DNA of 21,024 nucleotides from CAYUUP01 sp964447925 (GCA_964447925.1 CAYUUP010000019.1:1-21024), one strand, 5' to 3'; counted from the stretch's first letter, positions 7,814-16,128 are shown. A program made the numbers and translations. The notes: generated by a model from the sequence alone, not told the origin.

Positions 7814-8764
7814 ATGCATATTTTCGGAACCGGGAGTTACGTCCCCCACCGCACGGTGGCCAATGAGGAACTGACAGAATTTCTGGACACCTCGGATGAG
7901 TGGATCGTCCAGCGGACGGGCATCCATACCCGCCATGTGGCCTCCGGCCCTCAGGAGACTGCCAGCCAAATGGGAATACAGGCGGCACTGGCCGCCTTGG
8001 AGAACAGCGGCATCGCCGCCAATGAGCTGGACCTGATCTTGGCCCATACCGTCTCCGGGGACTATGCCTGTCCGCCCATTGCCTGCGTTATCCAGCAGGG
8101 CATCGGGGCTACCTGCCCCGCCATGGATGTGAATGCCGCTTGCTCCGGCTTCCTCTATATGCTGGAATCGGCCAGAGCCTGGATGTCCATTGGGAAGAAG
8201 AAGATTTTGCTGGTGGCTGCCGAGCAGCTCTCCCGTGTGGCGGACTGGACCGACCGGGCCAGCTGCGTTCTGGTGGGGGACGGCGCAGGGGCTGTGGTTG
8301 TCGGGCCGGGGGATGGCTATCTGGCCTCTCATCTCTATGCCCAGGGGGATGCGGAGACGATTGCCATTCCCACCCACATTGGCATATCCCCCTTCTATGA
8401 GGGGGAGCAGGCCAAGCCTTTCTTCTATATGAATGGCCAGACCACCTTCCGTTTTGCGGTGAACCGCTTCTGCCAGGATGCCGAAGCCGTACTGAATGCG
8501 GCGGGACTCACGGCGGCGGATGTGACCTGGATGCTGCCCCACCAGGCCAACCGGCGGATTATAGATGCTGCCGGGAAGCGGTTGGGCATCCCCCCGGAGC
8601 GCTACTGCGGCAATATCTCCAAATATGGAAACACCTCCTCCGCTTGCATCCCCTTGATGCTGGATGAATGGAACCGGACGGGCAGGCTCCGTCGGGGCGA
8701 TGTGCTGCTGATGGTGGCCTTCGGAGGGGGACTCACTAGCGCTGCCTACCTGCTGCGGTGGTAA
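7814..8764 (+). CDS. fabH: Beta-ketoacyl-ACP synthase III
   Basis: Starts fatty acid synthesis by condensing an acyl-CoA primer with malonyl-ACP. The 316-aa thiolase-fold protein keeps the full triad: C110 in NAACSGF, H243 in LPHQAN and N273 in YGNTSS. The glycine-rich end FGGGLTSAAYLL is also typical. AAGGAG stands 10 nt before the ATG. It is the first gene of the operon, which places priming ahead of acpP. Primer preference (acetyl or branched) cannot be judged by eye. Confidence 0.97.
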   Translation: MHIFGTGSYVPHRTVANEELTEFLDTSDEWIVQRTGIHTRHVASGPQETASQMGIQAALAALENSGIAANELDLILAHTVSGDYACPPIACVIQQGIGATCPAMDVNAACSGFLYMLESARAWMSIGKKKILLVAAEQLSRVADWTDRASCVLVGDGAGAVVVGPGDGYLASHLYAQGDAETIAIPTHIGISPFYEGEQAKPFFYMNGQTTFRFAVNRFCQDAEAVLNAAGLTAADVTWMLPHQANRRIIDAAGKRLGIPPERYCGNISKYGNTSSACIPLMLDEWNRTGRLRRGDVLLMVAFGGGLTSAAYLLRW

Positions 8765-8831
8765 AAATCAAAATGGCGGGCAACCGTCTTTTGAATAAAA
8801 CTGAAATGTAAAATACAGGAGGAACAACACC

Positions 8832-9050
8832 ATGTATGACAAGATTGTTGAAAAGCTGACGGATGCCCTGGGCATCAGTGCCGATGAAATTACCCCTGAG
8901 ACCACCTTCGAGAGCCTGGGTATCGACTCCCTGGCCACCGTGGAGATGGTGATGGAACTGGAGGACGAGTTGGGCGTCCAGCTGGATCTGGAGGAGAAGC
9001 TGGCCACTGTGGGTGAGCTTGTTGCCTGGCTGGAGGAGAAGGTGGGCTGA
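8832..9050 (+). CDS. acpP: Acyl carrier protein
   Basis: Small acidic carrier of growing acyl chains, 72 aa, slightly shorter than the common 75-80. The phosphopantetheine attachment Ser is S33 in GIDSLATVE, where the residue after DSL is Ala. Helix II continues as EMVMELEDELGVQL, the usual partner-docking surface. AGGAGG is 9 nt before the ATG. A 67-nt gap separates it from fabH. The stop overlaps the fabK start as TGATG, so translation of the two is probably coupled. Confidence 0.97.
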   Translation: MYDKIVEKLTDALGISADEITPETTFESLGIDSLATVEMVMELEDELGVQLDLEEKLATVGELVAWLEEKVG

Positions 9051-9997
9051 TGCTGCACTCTCCCCTGTGTGACCTGCTGGGCATCCGCTATCCCGTTTTT
9101 CAGGGCGGCATGGCGTGGATTGCCGATGGCAGGCTGGCGGCTGCGGTGTCTGAGGCTGGGGGCCTGGGCATCATCGCCGCCGGAAATGCCCCTGCGGACT
9201 ATGTGGAGGCACAGATCAAAATCACCCGCGAAATTACTGACAAGCCCTTTGGCGTCAATGTGATGCTGTTGAGTCCTTTCGCGGACGAGGTCGCGGAGCT
9301 GCTGGCCCGGGAGCATGTGGCGGTTGTCACCACCGGCGCGGGCAATCCCTCTAAGTATATGAAGGCTTGGCTGAATGCGGGCATCAAGGTGATTCCTGTG
9401 GTACCCTCTGTTGCCATGACCAAGCTGGTGACCCGGGTGGGTGCCGCCGCTGTTATCGCGGAAGGCGGTGAGTCTGGCGGCCATATCGGTGAACTGTCTA
9501 CCATGGCCCTGGTACCCCAGGTAAAGGACGCCACCCATCTGCCTGTGATCGCCGCCGGCGGCATCGCCGATGGCCGGGGTATGGCCGCATCGCTGATGCT
9601 GGGAGCCTGCGGTGTTCAGATGGGTACCCGTTTTCTGGTGGCGGAGGAGTGTTCTGTCCACCCCAATTACAAGCAGAAGATCCTCAAGGCCAAAGATATC
9701 GACACCATCACCACCGGTAAGCGGCTGGGGCATCCCGTCCGTTGCCTAAAGACGCCCTTCTCCCGAAAATTTGCCAAGCTGGAGTATGACAGTTCTGTCT
9801 CCAACGAGGAAATTGAGGCATTTGGCGTGGGTGCGCTACGCATGGCCGCCGTGGAGGGTGACTTGGAAAAAGGCAGCTTCCTGGCCGGACAGGTGGCCTC
9901 CATGGTCCATAAGGAACAGCCCGCCGCCGAGATCATCCAGGAGGTTTGCAGCCAAGCAGAGGAGATTTTGAGGAGAGCGTCCCAATGGGTGGAATAG
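9050..9997 (+). CDS. fabK: Enoyl-ACP reductase II (FMN-dependent)
   Basis: Reduces trans-2-enoyl-ACP in the last step of each elongation cycle, using flavin. This TIM-barrel enzyme of the nitronate monooxygenase/FabK superfamily is 315 aa. Visible motifs are PVFQGGMAWIA near the N-terminus, GGESGGHIG with the FabK-type His at residue 145, AAGGIADG (168-175) and GTRF (192-195). Lying between acpP and fabD, it is clearly the operon's reductase rather than a nitronate monooxygenase. No FabI is present in the window; FabK enzymes are known for natural triclosan insensitivity. The ATG overlaps the acpP stop by one base. Its 3' end overlaps fabD by 13 nt. Confidence 0.96.
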   Translation: MLHSPLCDLLGIRYPVFQGGMAWIADGRLAAAVSEAGGLGIIAAGNAPADYVEAQIKITREITDKPFGVNVMLLSPFADEVAELLAREHVAVVTTGAGNPSKYMKAWLNAGIKVIPVVPSVAMTKLVTRVGAAAVIAEGGESGGHIGELSTMALVPQVKDATHLPVIAAGGIADGRGMAASLMLGACGVQMGTRFLVAEECSVHPNYKQKILKAKDIDTITTGKRLGHPVRCLKTPFSRKFAKLEYDSSVSNEEIEAFGVGALRMAAVEGDLEKGSFLAGQVASMVHKEQPAAEIIQEVCSQAEEILRRASQWVE

Positions 9998-10908
9998 CCT
10001 TTCTCTTTGCCGGACAGGGCGCACAGAAGCCGGGTATGGGGGCGGAGCTGATCCAGGTCAGCCCCGCTGCCGCAGAGGTTTTTCGCAAGCTGGACGCCAT
10101 ACGTCCCGGCACCTCGGAGCAGTGCTTTTCTGGCACGAAGGAGGAACTGCTCCAGACCCGGAATACCCAGCCGTGTCTCTATGCCGTGGAACTGGCCGCC
10201 GCCGCTGCTTTGCATGAGGCGGGCATCCGGCCCGACTTTTTGGCAGGCTTTTCCCTAGGAGAAATTTCCGCTCTGGCCTGCTCTGGCGCGGTGAGCTTGG
10301 AAGAGGGCTTCCGGCTAGTGTGCCGCCGGGGAGAGCTGATGGACAGGGCCGCAGCCTCTGCGCCGCCCTCCGCCATGGCCGCTGTGGTCAAGCTGACTGC
10401 AGAGCAGGTGGAGGAACTGGCAGCCCCATGCGAAAACGTCTGGCCGGTGAACTACAACTGCCCTGGGCAGACAGTGGTGGCTGCGTTGAAGGAGGATTTG
10501 CCCCCCTTCCGTGACGCCGTCAAGACTGCGGGAGGGCGAGCCATGCTGCTGGCTGTGGCCGGCGCGTTCCATTCCCCCCTGATGGCTTCTGCCTCCGATG
10601 CCCTGGCGGACTATCTCTCCGGCGTGGCGCTGAATGCGCCGAAGATGCCCCTTTACTCCAACGTCACCGGTCTGCCCTATGGGGGCGGGGCAGAGGAGAT
10701 GCGCAGCCTGTTGGCCAGCCAGGTGAAAAGCCCGGTGCGCTGGCAGTCCATCATAGAGCATATGGCCGCCCAGGGGGTGGATGCGTTCATCGAACTGGGG
10801 CCGGGAACCACCCTGTCTGGGCTGGTGCGCCGCACCCTCTCCGGTGTGCGCATCTATAATGTGGAGGACAGGGCAAGCCTGGAAAAAACCATTGGGGAGG
10901 TATTGTGA
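9985..10908 (+). CDS. fabD: Malonyl-CoA:ACP transacylase
   Basis: Transfers malonyl groups from CoA to ACP. It is 307 aa from the chosen ATG, which is preceded by GAGGAG at 9 nt and lies inside the fabK end. GQGAQ (10-14), the nucleophile S90 in GFSLGE, R115 in CRRGELM and H196 in AGAFHSPL match the family. The usual GHSLG elbow reads GFSLG here, with Phe in place of His before the nucleophile. The catalytic His and Arg are kept, so activity is expected. An in-frame ATG at 9946 lacks a ribosome site and is rejected. Confidence 0.95.
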   Translation: MGGIAFLFAGQGAQKPGMGAELIQVSPAAAEVFRKLDAIRPGTSEQCFSGTKEELLQTRNTQPCLYAVELAAAAALHEAGIRPDFLAGFSLGEISALACSGAVSLEEGFRLVCRRGELMDRAAASAPPSAMAAVVKLTAEQVEELAAPCENVWPVNYNCPGQTVVAALKEDLPPFRDAVKTAGGRAMLLAVAGAFHSPLMASASDALADYLSGVALNAPKMPLYSNVTGLPYGGGAEEMRSLLASQVKSPVRWQSIIEHMAAQGVDAFIELGPGTTLSGLVRRTLSGVRIYNVEDRASLEKTIGEVL

Positions 10909-10910
10909 CC

Positions 10911-11657
10911 ATGCCCAGCTTAACAGGAAAATACGCATTGGTTTCCGGCGGTTCCCGCGGCATTGGCCGTGCCATCGCCGTGACCTTGGCACGGGAGGGG
11001 GCCGATGTGGCTATCCTCTATGCAGGAAATGCCGCTGCTGCCCAGGAGACGAAGGAGCAGATCGAGGCCCAGGGCCGGAGATGTGTGGCACTCCAATGCG
11101 ATGTCTCGGATTTTGACTCCTCCAAGGCGGCGGTGGACGCTGTCATCAAGGATTTCGGAGGCATTGATATTCTGGTGAACAACGCCGGCATCACACGTGA
11201 CGGGCTGATCTTCACCATGAAGGAGGATGACTTCGACAGGGTGGTGGATACCAATCTGAAGGGAGCATTCCATCTCATCAAGCACTGCTATCGGAACTTT
11301 ATCCGCCGGAAGCGGGGGCGCATCATCAACATTAGCTCCATCTCCGGCATTATGGGAAATGGCGGCCAGGCCAATTACTCCGCTTCCAAGGCGGGGGTCA
11401 TTGGCTTGACCAAGGCGGCTGCCCGGGAGTTGGCAGGACGGAATATCTGCTGCAACGCCATCGCACCCGGCTTTATTGCCACTGACATGACCGCTGGCCT
11501 CTCTCTGGAGGACGGTAACGCTCTGGCGGCGTCCATCCCCCTGGGCCGCATCGGTGATCCCCAAGATGTGGCTGAGGCAGTCGCTTTCCTGGCCAGCGAT
11601 CGGGCCGGATATATCACCGGCGAGGTTATTCGGGTGGACGGCGGTATGGCCATGTAG
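10911..11657 (+). CDS. fabG: 3-oxoacyl-ACP reductase
   Basis: NADPH-dependent short-chain dehydrogenase that reduces 3-ketoacyl-ACP; 248 aa. The cofactor loop GGSRGIG is at 13-19, NNAG at 90-93, and the catalytic residues are S143, Y156 and K160 (YSASK). The end GEVIRVDGGMAM is characteristic. GGAGG lies 10 nt before the ATG. A GTG at 10905, overlapping the fabD stop and only 4 nt from that site, would add two residues and remains possible. Unlike its neighbours, it is followed by a 149-nt gap before fabF. Confidence 0.95.
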   Translation: MPSLTGKYALVSGGSRGIGRAIAVTLAREGADVAILYAGNAAAAQETKEQIEAQGRRCVALQCDVSDFDSSKAAVDAVIKDFGGIDILVNNAGITRDGLIFTMKEDDFDRVVDTNLKGAFHLIKHCYRNFIRRKRGRIINISSISGIMGNGGQANYSASKAGVIGLTKAAARELAGRNICCNAIAPGFIATDMTAGLSLEDGNALAASIPLGRIGDPQDVAEAVAFLASDRAGYITGEVIRVDGGMAM

Positions 11658-11806
11658 TTTACTGAGTGCTGCGGCGGACTGACGGTCCTGGGAGCCGTCT
11701 GGTTTGCTGCTGTCAGCGCCCGTTTTCGGAATCTGGGCAGACTGGGAGCCTGTCCCTGCGGCGTGCCACACGGTACCTGCCGCCAAAATCGAGGAGTGAA
11801 CACAAA
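11658..11806 (+). other. Unusual 149-nt spacer inside the fab operon
   Basis: This is the longest gap in an otherwise compact operon. It holds a direct 9-base repeat CTGGGAGCC at 11688-11696 and 11742-11750, and a small hairpin GACGG/CCGTC (11681-11685 with 11695-11699). The frame is open and in phase with fabF back to a GTG at 11666, but that start has no ribosome site and the translated stretch resembles nothing in FabF. No promoter, terminator or separate gene is convincing. Confidence 0.5.
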
Positions 11807-13045
11807 GTGGAACCTAGGCGTGTTGTAATCACCGGTATGGGCGCCGTTACTCCTGTGGGCAACGATGTGCCCACGATGTGGGAGAGCCTACTGGCGGGCA
11901 AGCTGGGCATCGGCCCGCTGACCAGATTTGACACCACAGAGTATAAGGCCAGTCTGGCCGCTGAAGTAAAGGATTTCCATCCGGAGGACTATTTCAGCCG
12001 GGTGGAGTTGCGGCAGTATGATATCTATGCCCAGTATGCCATTGCTGCCGCTAGCCAGGCCATGGAACAGAGCGGCATTTTTGGAACCCTGCCTGAGGAG
12101 CGGCTGGGCGTCTATTTCGGTACCGGCATTGGTGGGCTGAACACCTTAGGCAATCAGATGGCTGTGCTGGATGCTAAGGGACCCCGGCGTGTCTCGCCCT
12201 ACACCATCCCTATGATTATGAGCAACATGGCCGCTGGAAGCATCGCCATCCGCTTCAAGGCCAAAGGCCCCTGTATGTCGTTGGCCACAGCCTGTGCCAC
12301 CGGATCCCACGCTCTGGGAGAGGCTTACCGTGCTATCCGCTGGGGCTATGCGGACGCTATGCTGGCAGGCGGCGCCGAGAGCGTGATTGCCCCTATCGCC
12401 GTGGCTGGCTTCTCCGCTTGCATGGCCCTCTCCACTGAAACGGATCCCGCAAGGGCATCGCTGCCCTTTGATAGGCGCCGCCATGGATTTGTCATTGGTG
12501 AGGGCGCCGGAGCGCTGGTGCTGGAGGAATATGAACACGCCGTGGCCCGGGGAGCTGTCATTTATGCCGAACTGGCGGGTTATGGCTCCACCTGCGACGC
12601 CCACCACATCACCGCCCCCGATCCGGAGGCAAAAGGCGTGGCGAGGGCCATCTCCGATGCTCTTGCTGAGGGCGGCATTGATACCGATGCTCTCTATATC
12701 AATGCCCACGGCACCGGTACGGTCATGAACGACAGCACCGAAACCGCCGCCATCAAGCTGGCTCTGGGGGAGGAGCGCGCCCATAAGGTGCTGATCTCAT
12801 CCACAAAGTCCATGACCGGCCATATGCTGGGCGGCACCGGTGCGGTGGAGGCCATTGTAGCCGTACTCGCTCTGCGAAACCAGGTGGTTCCCCCCACCGT
12901 AGGGCTGGAGGAGCCTGACCCCGCCTGTGATTTGGACTATGTCCCCCTGGTGAAGCGGGAGGCACCTCTGGAGGCGTCCTGCTCCGTCAATTTGGGCTTT
13001 GGCGGACACAACGCCTGTGTGACATTCAAACCCGTAAAGGACTGA
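11807..13045 (+). CDS. fabF: Beta-ketoacyl-ACP synthase II
   Basis: Main chain-elongating condensing enzyme, 412 aa, the normal FabF length. The catalytic triad is C163 in ATACATGSHA, H301 in NAHGTGT and H339 in KSMTGHMLGGTGA. The start is GTG at 11807, set by GAGGAG 10 nt upstream and by the family's EPRRVVITGMG beginning. Six nucleotides separate its stop from accB, so coupling is likely. Confidence 0.96.
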   Translation: MEPRRVVITGMGAVTPVGNDVPTMWESLLAGKLGIGPLTRFDTTEYKASLAAEVKDFHPEDYFSRVELRQYDIYAQYAIAAASQAMEQSGIFGTLPEERLGVYFGTGIGGLNTLGNQMAVLDAKGPRRVSPYTIPMIMSNMAAGSIAIRFKAKGPCMSLATACATGSHALGEAYRAIRWGYADAMLAGGAESVIAPIAVAGFSACMALSTETDPARASLPFDRRRHGFVIGEGAGALVLEEYEHAVARGAVIYAELAGYGSTCDAHHITAPDPEAKGVARAISDALAEGGIDTDALYINAHGTGTVMNDSTETAAIKLALGEERAHKVLISSTKSMTGHMLGGTGAVEAIVAVLALRNQVVPPTVGLEEPDPACDLDYVPLVKREAPLEASCSVNLGFGGHNACVTFKPVKD

Positions 13046-13050
13046 TCGTT

Positions 13051-13506
13051 TTGGAATTAGAAGAAATCAAGAGCCTGGCCCAGCTGATGAGCCAGAATGG
13101 GCTGACAGTTCTGCAGTTCAAGCAGGGGGAGATGGAGCTGCGACTGGAGCGGAAACAGCCCCGGCCCTCGGCCAACACGCAGCCCTTCCCCGGCCGCAGG
13201 CCGGAGAGTGTTGCCCCTGAGACTGCCCCCTCCGAAACAGCGGCTGCCGATGCCCTAGTCCCCGGCGAGGTGGAGATCACTGCCCCCCTTGTGGGCGTAT
13301 TCTACACAGCGCCTGAGCCAGGGGCCAACCCCTTTGTCATTGAGGGGGCCAGGGTGAAAAAAGGGGACGTGGTCTGTATTCTGGAGGCGATGAAGCTGAT
13401 GAATGAGGTCACGGCTCCCTGCGACGGAACCATCACCCGGATTTGCTGCGCCAATGGCCAGCTGGCCGAATACGGGCAGGTACTCTTCCGTGTTAAGGAG
13501 GGGTGA
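13051..13506 (+). CDS. accB: Biotin carboxyl carrier protein of acetyl-CoA carboxylase
   Basis: Carries the biotin that shuttles CO2 between AccC and AccAD. It is 151 aa. The N-terminal helix pair (1-35) is followed by a Pro/Ala-rich linker (about 36-72) and a biotinyl domain with K115 in EAMKLMNE as the biotinylated lysine. The start is a TTG at 13051 with an AAAGGA site about 9 nt upstream. No in-frame ATG is near enough to give the normal N-terminus. It sits between fabF and fabZ, as in the streptococcal order. Confidence 0.95.
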   Translation: MELEEIKSLAQLMSQNGLTVLQFKQGEMELRLERKQPRPSANTQPFPGRRPESVAPETAPSETAAADALVPGEVEITAPLVGVFYTAPEPGANPFVIEGARVKKGDVVCILEAMKLMNEVTAPCDGTITRICCANGQLAEYGQVLFRVKEG

Positions 13507-13510
13507 GACA

Positions 13511-13936
13511 GTGGATCAGAATGAGCTTATGAATATCCTGCCCCATCGGGACAATATGCTGCTGGTGGAGGAGGCGGAGATCATAGAGGGAAAGTCACAC
13601 GGCAAATACACCGTTCGGGGGGACGAATGGTTCCTCCAGGGACACTTCCCCGGCAATCCCGTGGTGCCGGGGGTGGTTCTCTGCGAGATGATGGCCCAGT
13701 CCGCCTGCGTCCTGCTGGCGGATATGAACGCCGGAGAAAAAAAGGTGACCCCCTATTTCACCTCTATGAACAATGTCCGCTTCAAAAAGCCCGTAAAACC
13801 AGGGGATACACTGGAATCGGTCTGTGAGCTGACCCGTTCCAAGGGACCGTTTTATTTCTGCTCCGGCAAGGGCTATGTGGACGGCGTACTCCACGTCTCT
13901 GCCGACTTCTCTTTCGCACTGGTGGAGGAGAAATAG
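13511..13936 (+). CDS. fabZ: 3-hydroxyacyl-ACP dehydratase
   Basis: Hot-dog fold enzyme that removes water from 3-hydroxyacyl-ACP; 141 aa. H45 in GHFPGNPVVPG and E59 in LCEMMAQ are the catalytic pair. The GTG at 13511 is chosen because AAGGAGGGG lies 7 nt upstream and the N-terminus then reads like the family (LMNILPHRDNMLLV). A later ATG at 13529 is less likely. Because no fabM or fabA is visible, this protein could also be the isomerising form that makes unsaturated chains (as FabN does), but that cannot be decided from sequence by eye. Confidence 0.94.
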   Translation: MDQNELMNILPHRDNMLLVEEAEIIEGKSHGKYTVRGDEWFLQGHFPGNPVVPGVVLCEMMAQSACVLLADMNAGEKKVTPYFTSMNNVRFKKPVKPGDTLESVCELTRSKGPFYFCSGKGYVDGVLHVSADFSFALVEEK

Positions 13937-13937
13937 T

Positions 13938-15245
13938 ATGTTTTCTAAGATTCTGGTGGCCAACCGGGGAGAGGCCGCCCTGCGGGTCATCCGGGCCTGT
14001 AAGGAGATGGGTATTGCCACAGTAGCTGTCTTTTCCGAGGCCGACCGGGAGTCCCTTCACGCGGCGCTGGCCGACCAGCGGGTTTGCATTGGCCCCGCCC
14101 CCGCCGCCGAGAGCTATCTGAACATGGATAATATCCTCTCCGCCGCTGTGGCCTGCCATGCTGAGGCTATCCACCCCGTTTATGGCTTTCTCTCTGAGTC
14201 CCCGGCGTTTGCCCGGCGGTGCCAGGAGGAGAATATCGTTTTCATCGGGCCATCTGCCGAAGTGATTGCAAAAATGGGGGACAAGGACGTCGCCCGGAAG
14301 ATGATGATCGAGGCGGGTGTCCCGGTGGTTCCCGGCAGTGAATTGCTGCAAAGCCCGGAGGAGGCGCTGAAAATCGCTGAACGGGTAGGTTATCCCCTGC
14401 TGCTGAAGGCCCGGGCCGGTGGAGGCGGAAAGGGTATCCGGCGGGTGGATACACCATTGGAGATGGAGACTGCCTATGTCTCCGCTGCTCAAGAGGCCCA
14501 GCGGGCCTTTGGAGACGGCGGGCTGTATCTGGAAAAATTTGTCTCCCCTGCCCGGCATGTGGAGGTTCAGCTGCTGGCCGATGAGCAGGGTAGTGTGATC
14601 TGCCTGGGCGAGCGGGAGTGTTCCATTCAAAATCACAACCAGAAGCTGCTGGAGGAGTCTCCGGCCCCTTCCCTGACCCCATCTCTCCGGGAGAAAATGG
14701 AGAAGGCCGCCCTGAAGGCCGCCCGGGCGGTGGGCTACACCAGCGCCGGGACGGTGGAGTTTCTGCTGGATGACAGCGGCAATTTCTACTTTATGGAGAT
14801 GAACACCCGGCTTCAGGTGGAACACGGCGTGACGGAGCAGGTTTCCGGTTTGGATATTGTCAAATGGCAGATTCGCATTGCCGCTGGTGTCCCCCTTCAT
14901 ATGAAGCAGCAGGATGTGCGGCTTCAGGGCGCCTCCATCGAGTGCCGTATTAACGCCGGAGGCTGCGGCCGGGTGGAGTTCTACCACGTACCCGGCGGGC
15001 CATCGGTGCGGTTTGACAGCGCGCTGTATCAGGGTTATACTGTGCCACCTTACTATGACGCCATGCTGGGTAAGCTGGTGGTTCACGCCCCCTCTCGCCA
15101 GGAGGCCATCCGTAAGATGCGGGCCGCCCTATGTGAACTGGTAATCCAGGGGGTGCCGGAGAACATCGACCAGCAGATTAGCATTTTGAACCATCCTGAT
15201 TTCCAGGCCGGGAATTATGATACTGGCTTTCTGTCCAGACTGTAA
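13938..15245 (+). CDS. accC: Biotin carboxylase subunit of acetyl-CoA carboxylase
   Basis: ATP-grasp enzyme that carboxylates biotin on AccB. It is 435 aa, shorter than the usual 445-450. K116, K157, the GGGGKG loop (161-166), H207, E274, E287-N289-R291 (MEMNTRLQVEH) and R337 in ECRINA match catalytic positions of the E. coli enzyme. Directly after RINA the conserved EDP...F.PSPG loop is missing and replaced by GGCG (341-344), about seven residues shorter than in E. coli. The sequence then resumes with RVEFYHVPGGP. The C-terminus is also short. The frame is intact throughout, so this is an in-frame change. GGAGGAG lies 7 nt before the ATG, and only one base separates it from the fabZ stop. 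It is probably active given operon integrity, but the loop loss is notable. Confidence 0.94.
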   Translation: MFSKILVANRGEAALRVIRACKEMGIATVAVFSEADRESLHAALADQRVCIGPAPAAESYLNMDNILSAAVACHAEAIHPVYGFLSESPAFARRCQEENIVFIGPSAEVIAKMGDKDVARKMMIEAGVPVVPGSELLQSPEEALKIAERVGYPLLLKARAGGGGKGIRRVDTPLEMETAYVSAAQEAQRAFGDGGLYLEKFVSPARHVEVQLLADEQGSVICLGERECSIQNHNQKLLEESPAPSLTPSLREKMEKAALKAARAVGYTSAGTVEFLLDDSGNFYFMEMNTRLQVEHGVTEQVSGLDIVKWQIRIAAGVPLHMKQQDVRLQGASIECRINAGGCGRVEFYHVPGGPSVRFDSALYQGYTVPPYYDAMLGKLVVHAPSRQEAIRKMRAALCELVIQGVPENIDQQISILNHPDFQAGNYDTGFLSRL

Positions 15246-15264
15246 TTTGTAAAAGAGGTTTGCT

Positions 15265-16128
15265 ATGCAGCTAAAGGAGCTAAAGGGACTGTTCCGAACA
15301 GTGACAAATGAATTGGAGAATGGCGGTCGCCCGCCCCAGCCACAGTCGGAGGAGCCAGTTCGCAAATGCCCCAGATGCCAGAAGGAGACAGCAGTCCCGC
15401 AGCTCCTGGGCAATCTGAATGTCTGCGCCTGCGGATATCATTTCCGTATGACCGCCCGGCAGCGTATTGCCGCCATGACCGATGAGAACAGCTTTCAGGA
15501 GATGTTCACCGGGCTTTTAGGCGGTGACCCCATTGGCTTTCCCAATTACAACGAGAAGCGGGAGCAGGCCCGGCAGAAGACCGGCGAGGAGGAAGGAGTT
15601 GTCTGTGGGACTGCCGCCTTTGGAGGACATTCCTGCGCCCTCTTTGTGATGGAGCCATATTTCATGATGGGTTCCATGGGAACTGTGGTGGGGGAGAAGG
15701 TGACCCGGCTCTTTGAGTACGCTACCGCCCAGCGGCTACCGGTGGTGGGCTATACTGTCTCCGGCGGTGCGCGGATGCAGGAGGGCATCCTCGCCCTAAT
15801 GCAGATGGCCAAGACCAGCGGGGCGGTCAAGCGCCACAGTGATGCTGGGCTGTTTTATCTGGTAATTCTCACCGACCCCACCACTGGCGGCGTAACCGCC
15901 AGCTTTGCCATGGAAGGGGACGTGATTCTGGCCGAGCCACGGGCGCTGGTGGGCTTTGCCGGCCCCAGAGTAATCCGGGAGACTACCCGAAAAGAACTGC
16001 CAGAGGGCTTTCAGCGGGCGGAATTTCTGCTGGAACACGGCTTTGTGGATGAATTGGCCCCCCGCCCGCTGCAAAAGGCGCTAGTGACTCGTCTGCTGGC
16101 CTTTCATGAGAGGAGGGACGGCGTATGA
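15265..16128 (+). CDS. accD: Acetyl-CoA carboxylase carboxyltransferase subunit beta
   Basis: With AccA, moves the carboxyl from biotin to acetyl-CoA to make malonyl-CoA. The 287-aa crotonase-fold protein carries an N-terminal zinc ribbon with cysteines at 35, 38, 54 and 56. The second pair is C-x-C (CACG) instead of the usual C-x2-C. The carboxyltransferase core includes FMMGSMGTVVGEK and SGGARMQEG. AAGAGG is 7 nt before the ATG. Its stop overlaps the accA start as ATGA, which should help equal synthesis of the two partners. Confidence 0.95.
   Translation: MQLKELKGLFRTVTNELENGGRPPQPQSEEPVRKCPRCQKETAVPQLLGNLNVCACGYHFRMTARQRIAAMTDENSFQEMFTGLLGGDPIGFPNYNEKREQARQKTGEEEGVVCGTAAFGGHSCALFVMEPYFMMGSMGTVVGEKVTRLFEYATAQRLPVVGYTVSGGARMQEGILALMQMAKTSGAVKRHSDAGLFYLVILTDPTTGGVTASFAMEGDVILAEPRALVGFAGPRVIRETTRKELPEGFQRAEFLLEHGFVDELAPRPLQKALVTRLLAFHERRDGV

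Noticed and set aside
8786..8816. Possible internal promoter before acpP (TTGAAT ... TACAGG or TAAAAT)
   Set aside because: Either the spacer or the -10 is poor in each reading; not good enough to list as a feature.
11666..11806. N-terminal extension of FabF through the spacer
   Set aside because: The GTG at 11666 lacks a ribosome site and the extra 47 residues are not FabF-like; GTG 11807 has GAGGAG and gives the normal length.
13782..15086. Open frame of 434 codons opposite accC and fabZ
   Set aside because: Antisense shadow spanning two conserved genes; no ribosome site and no domain.
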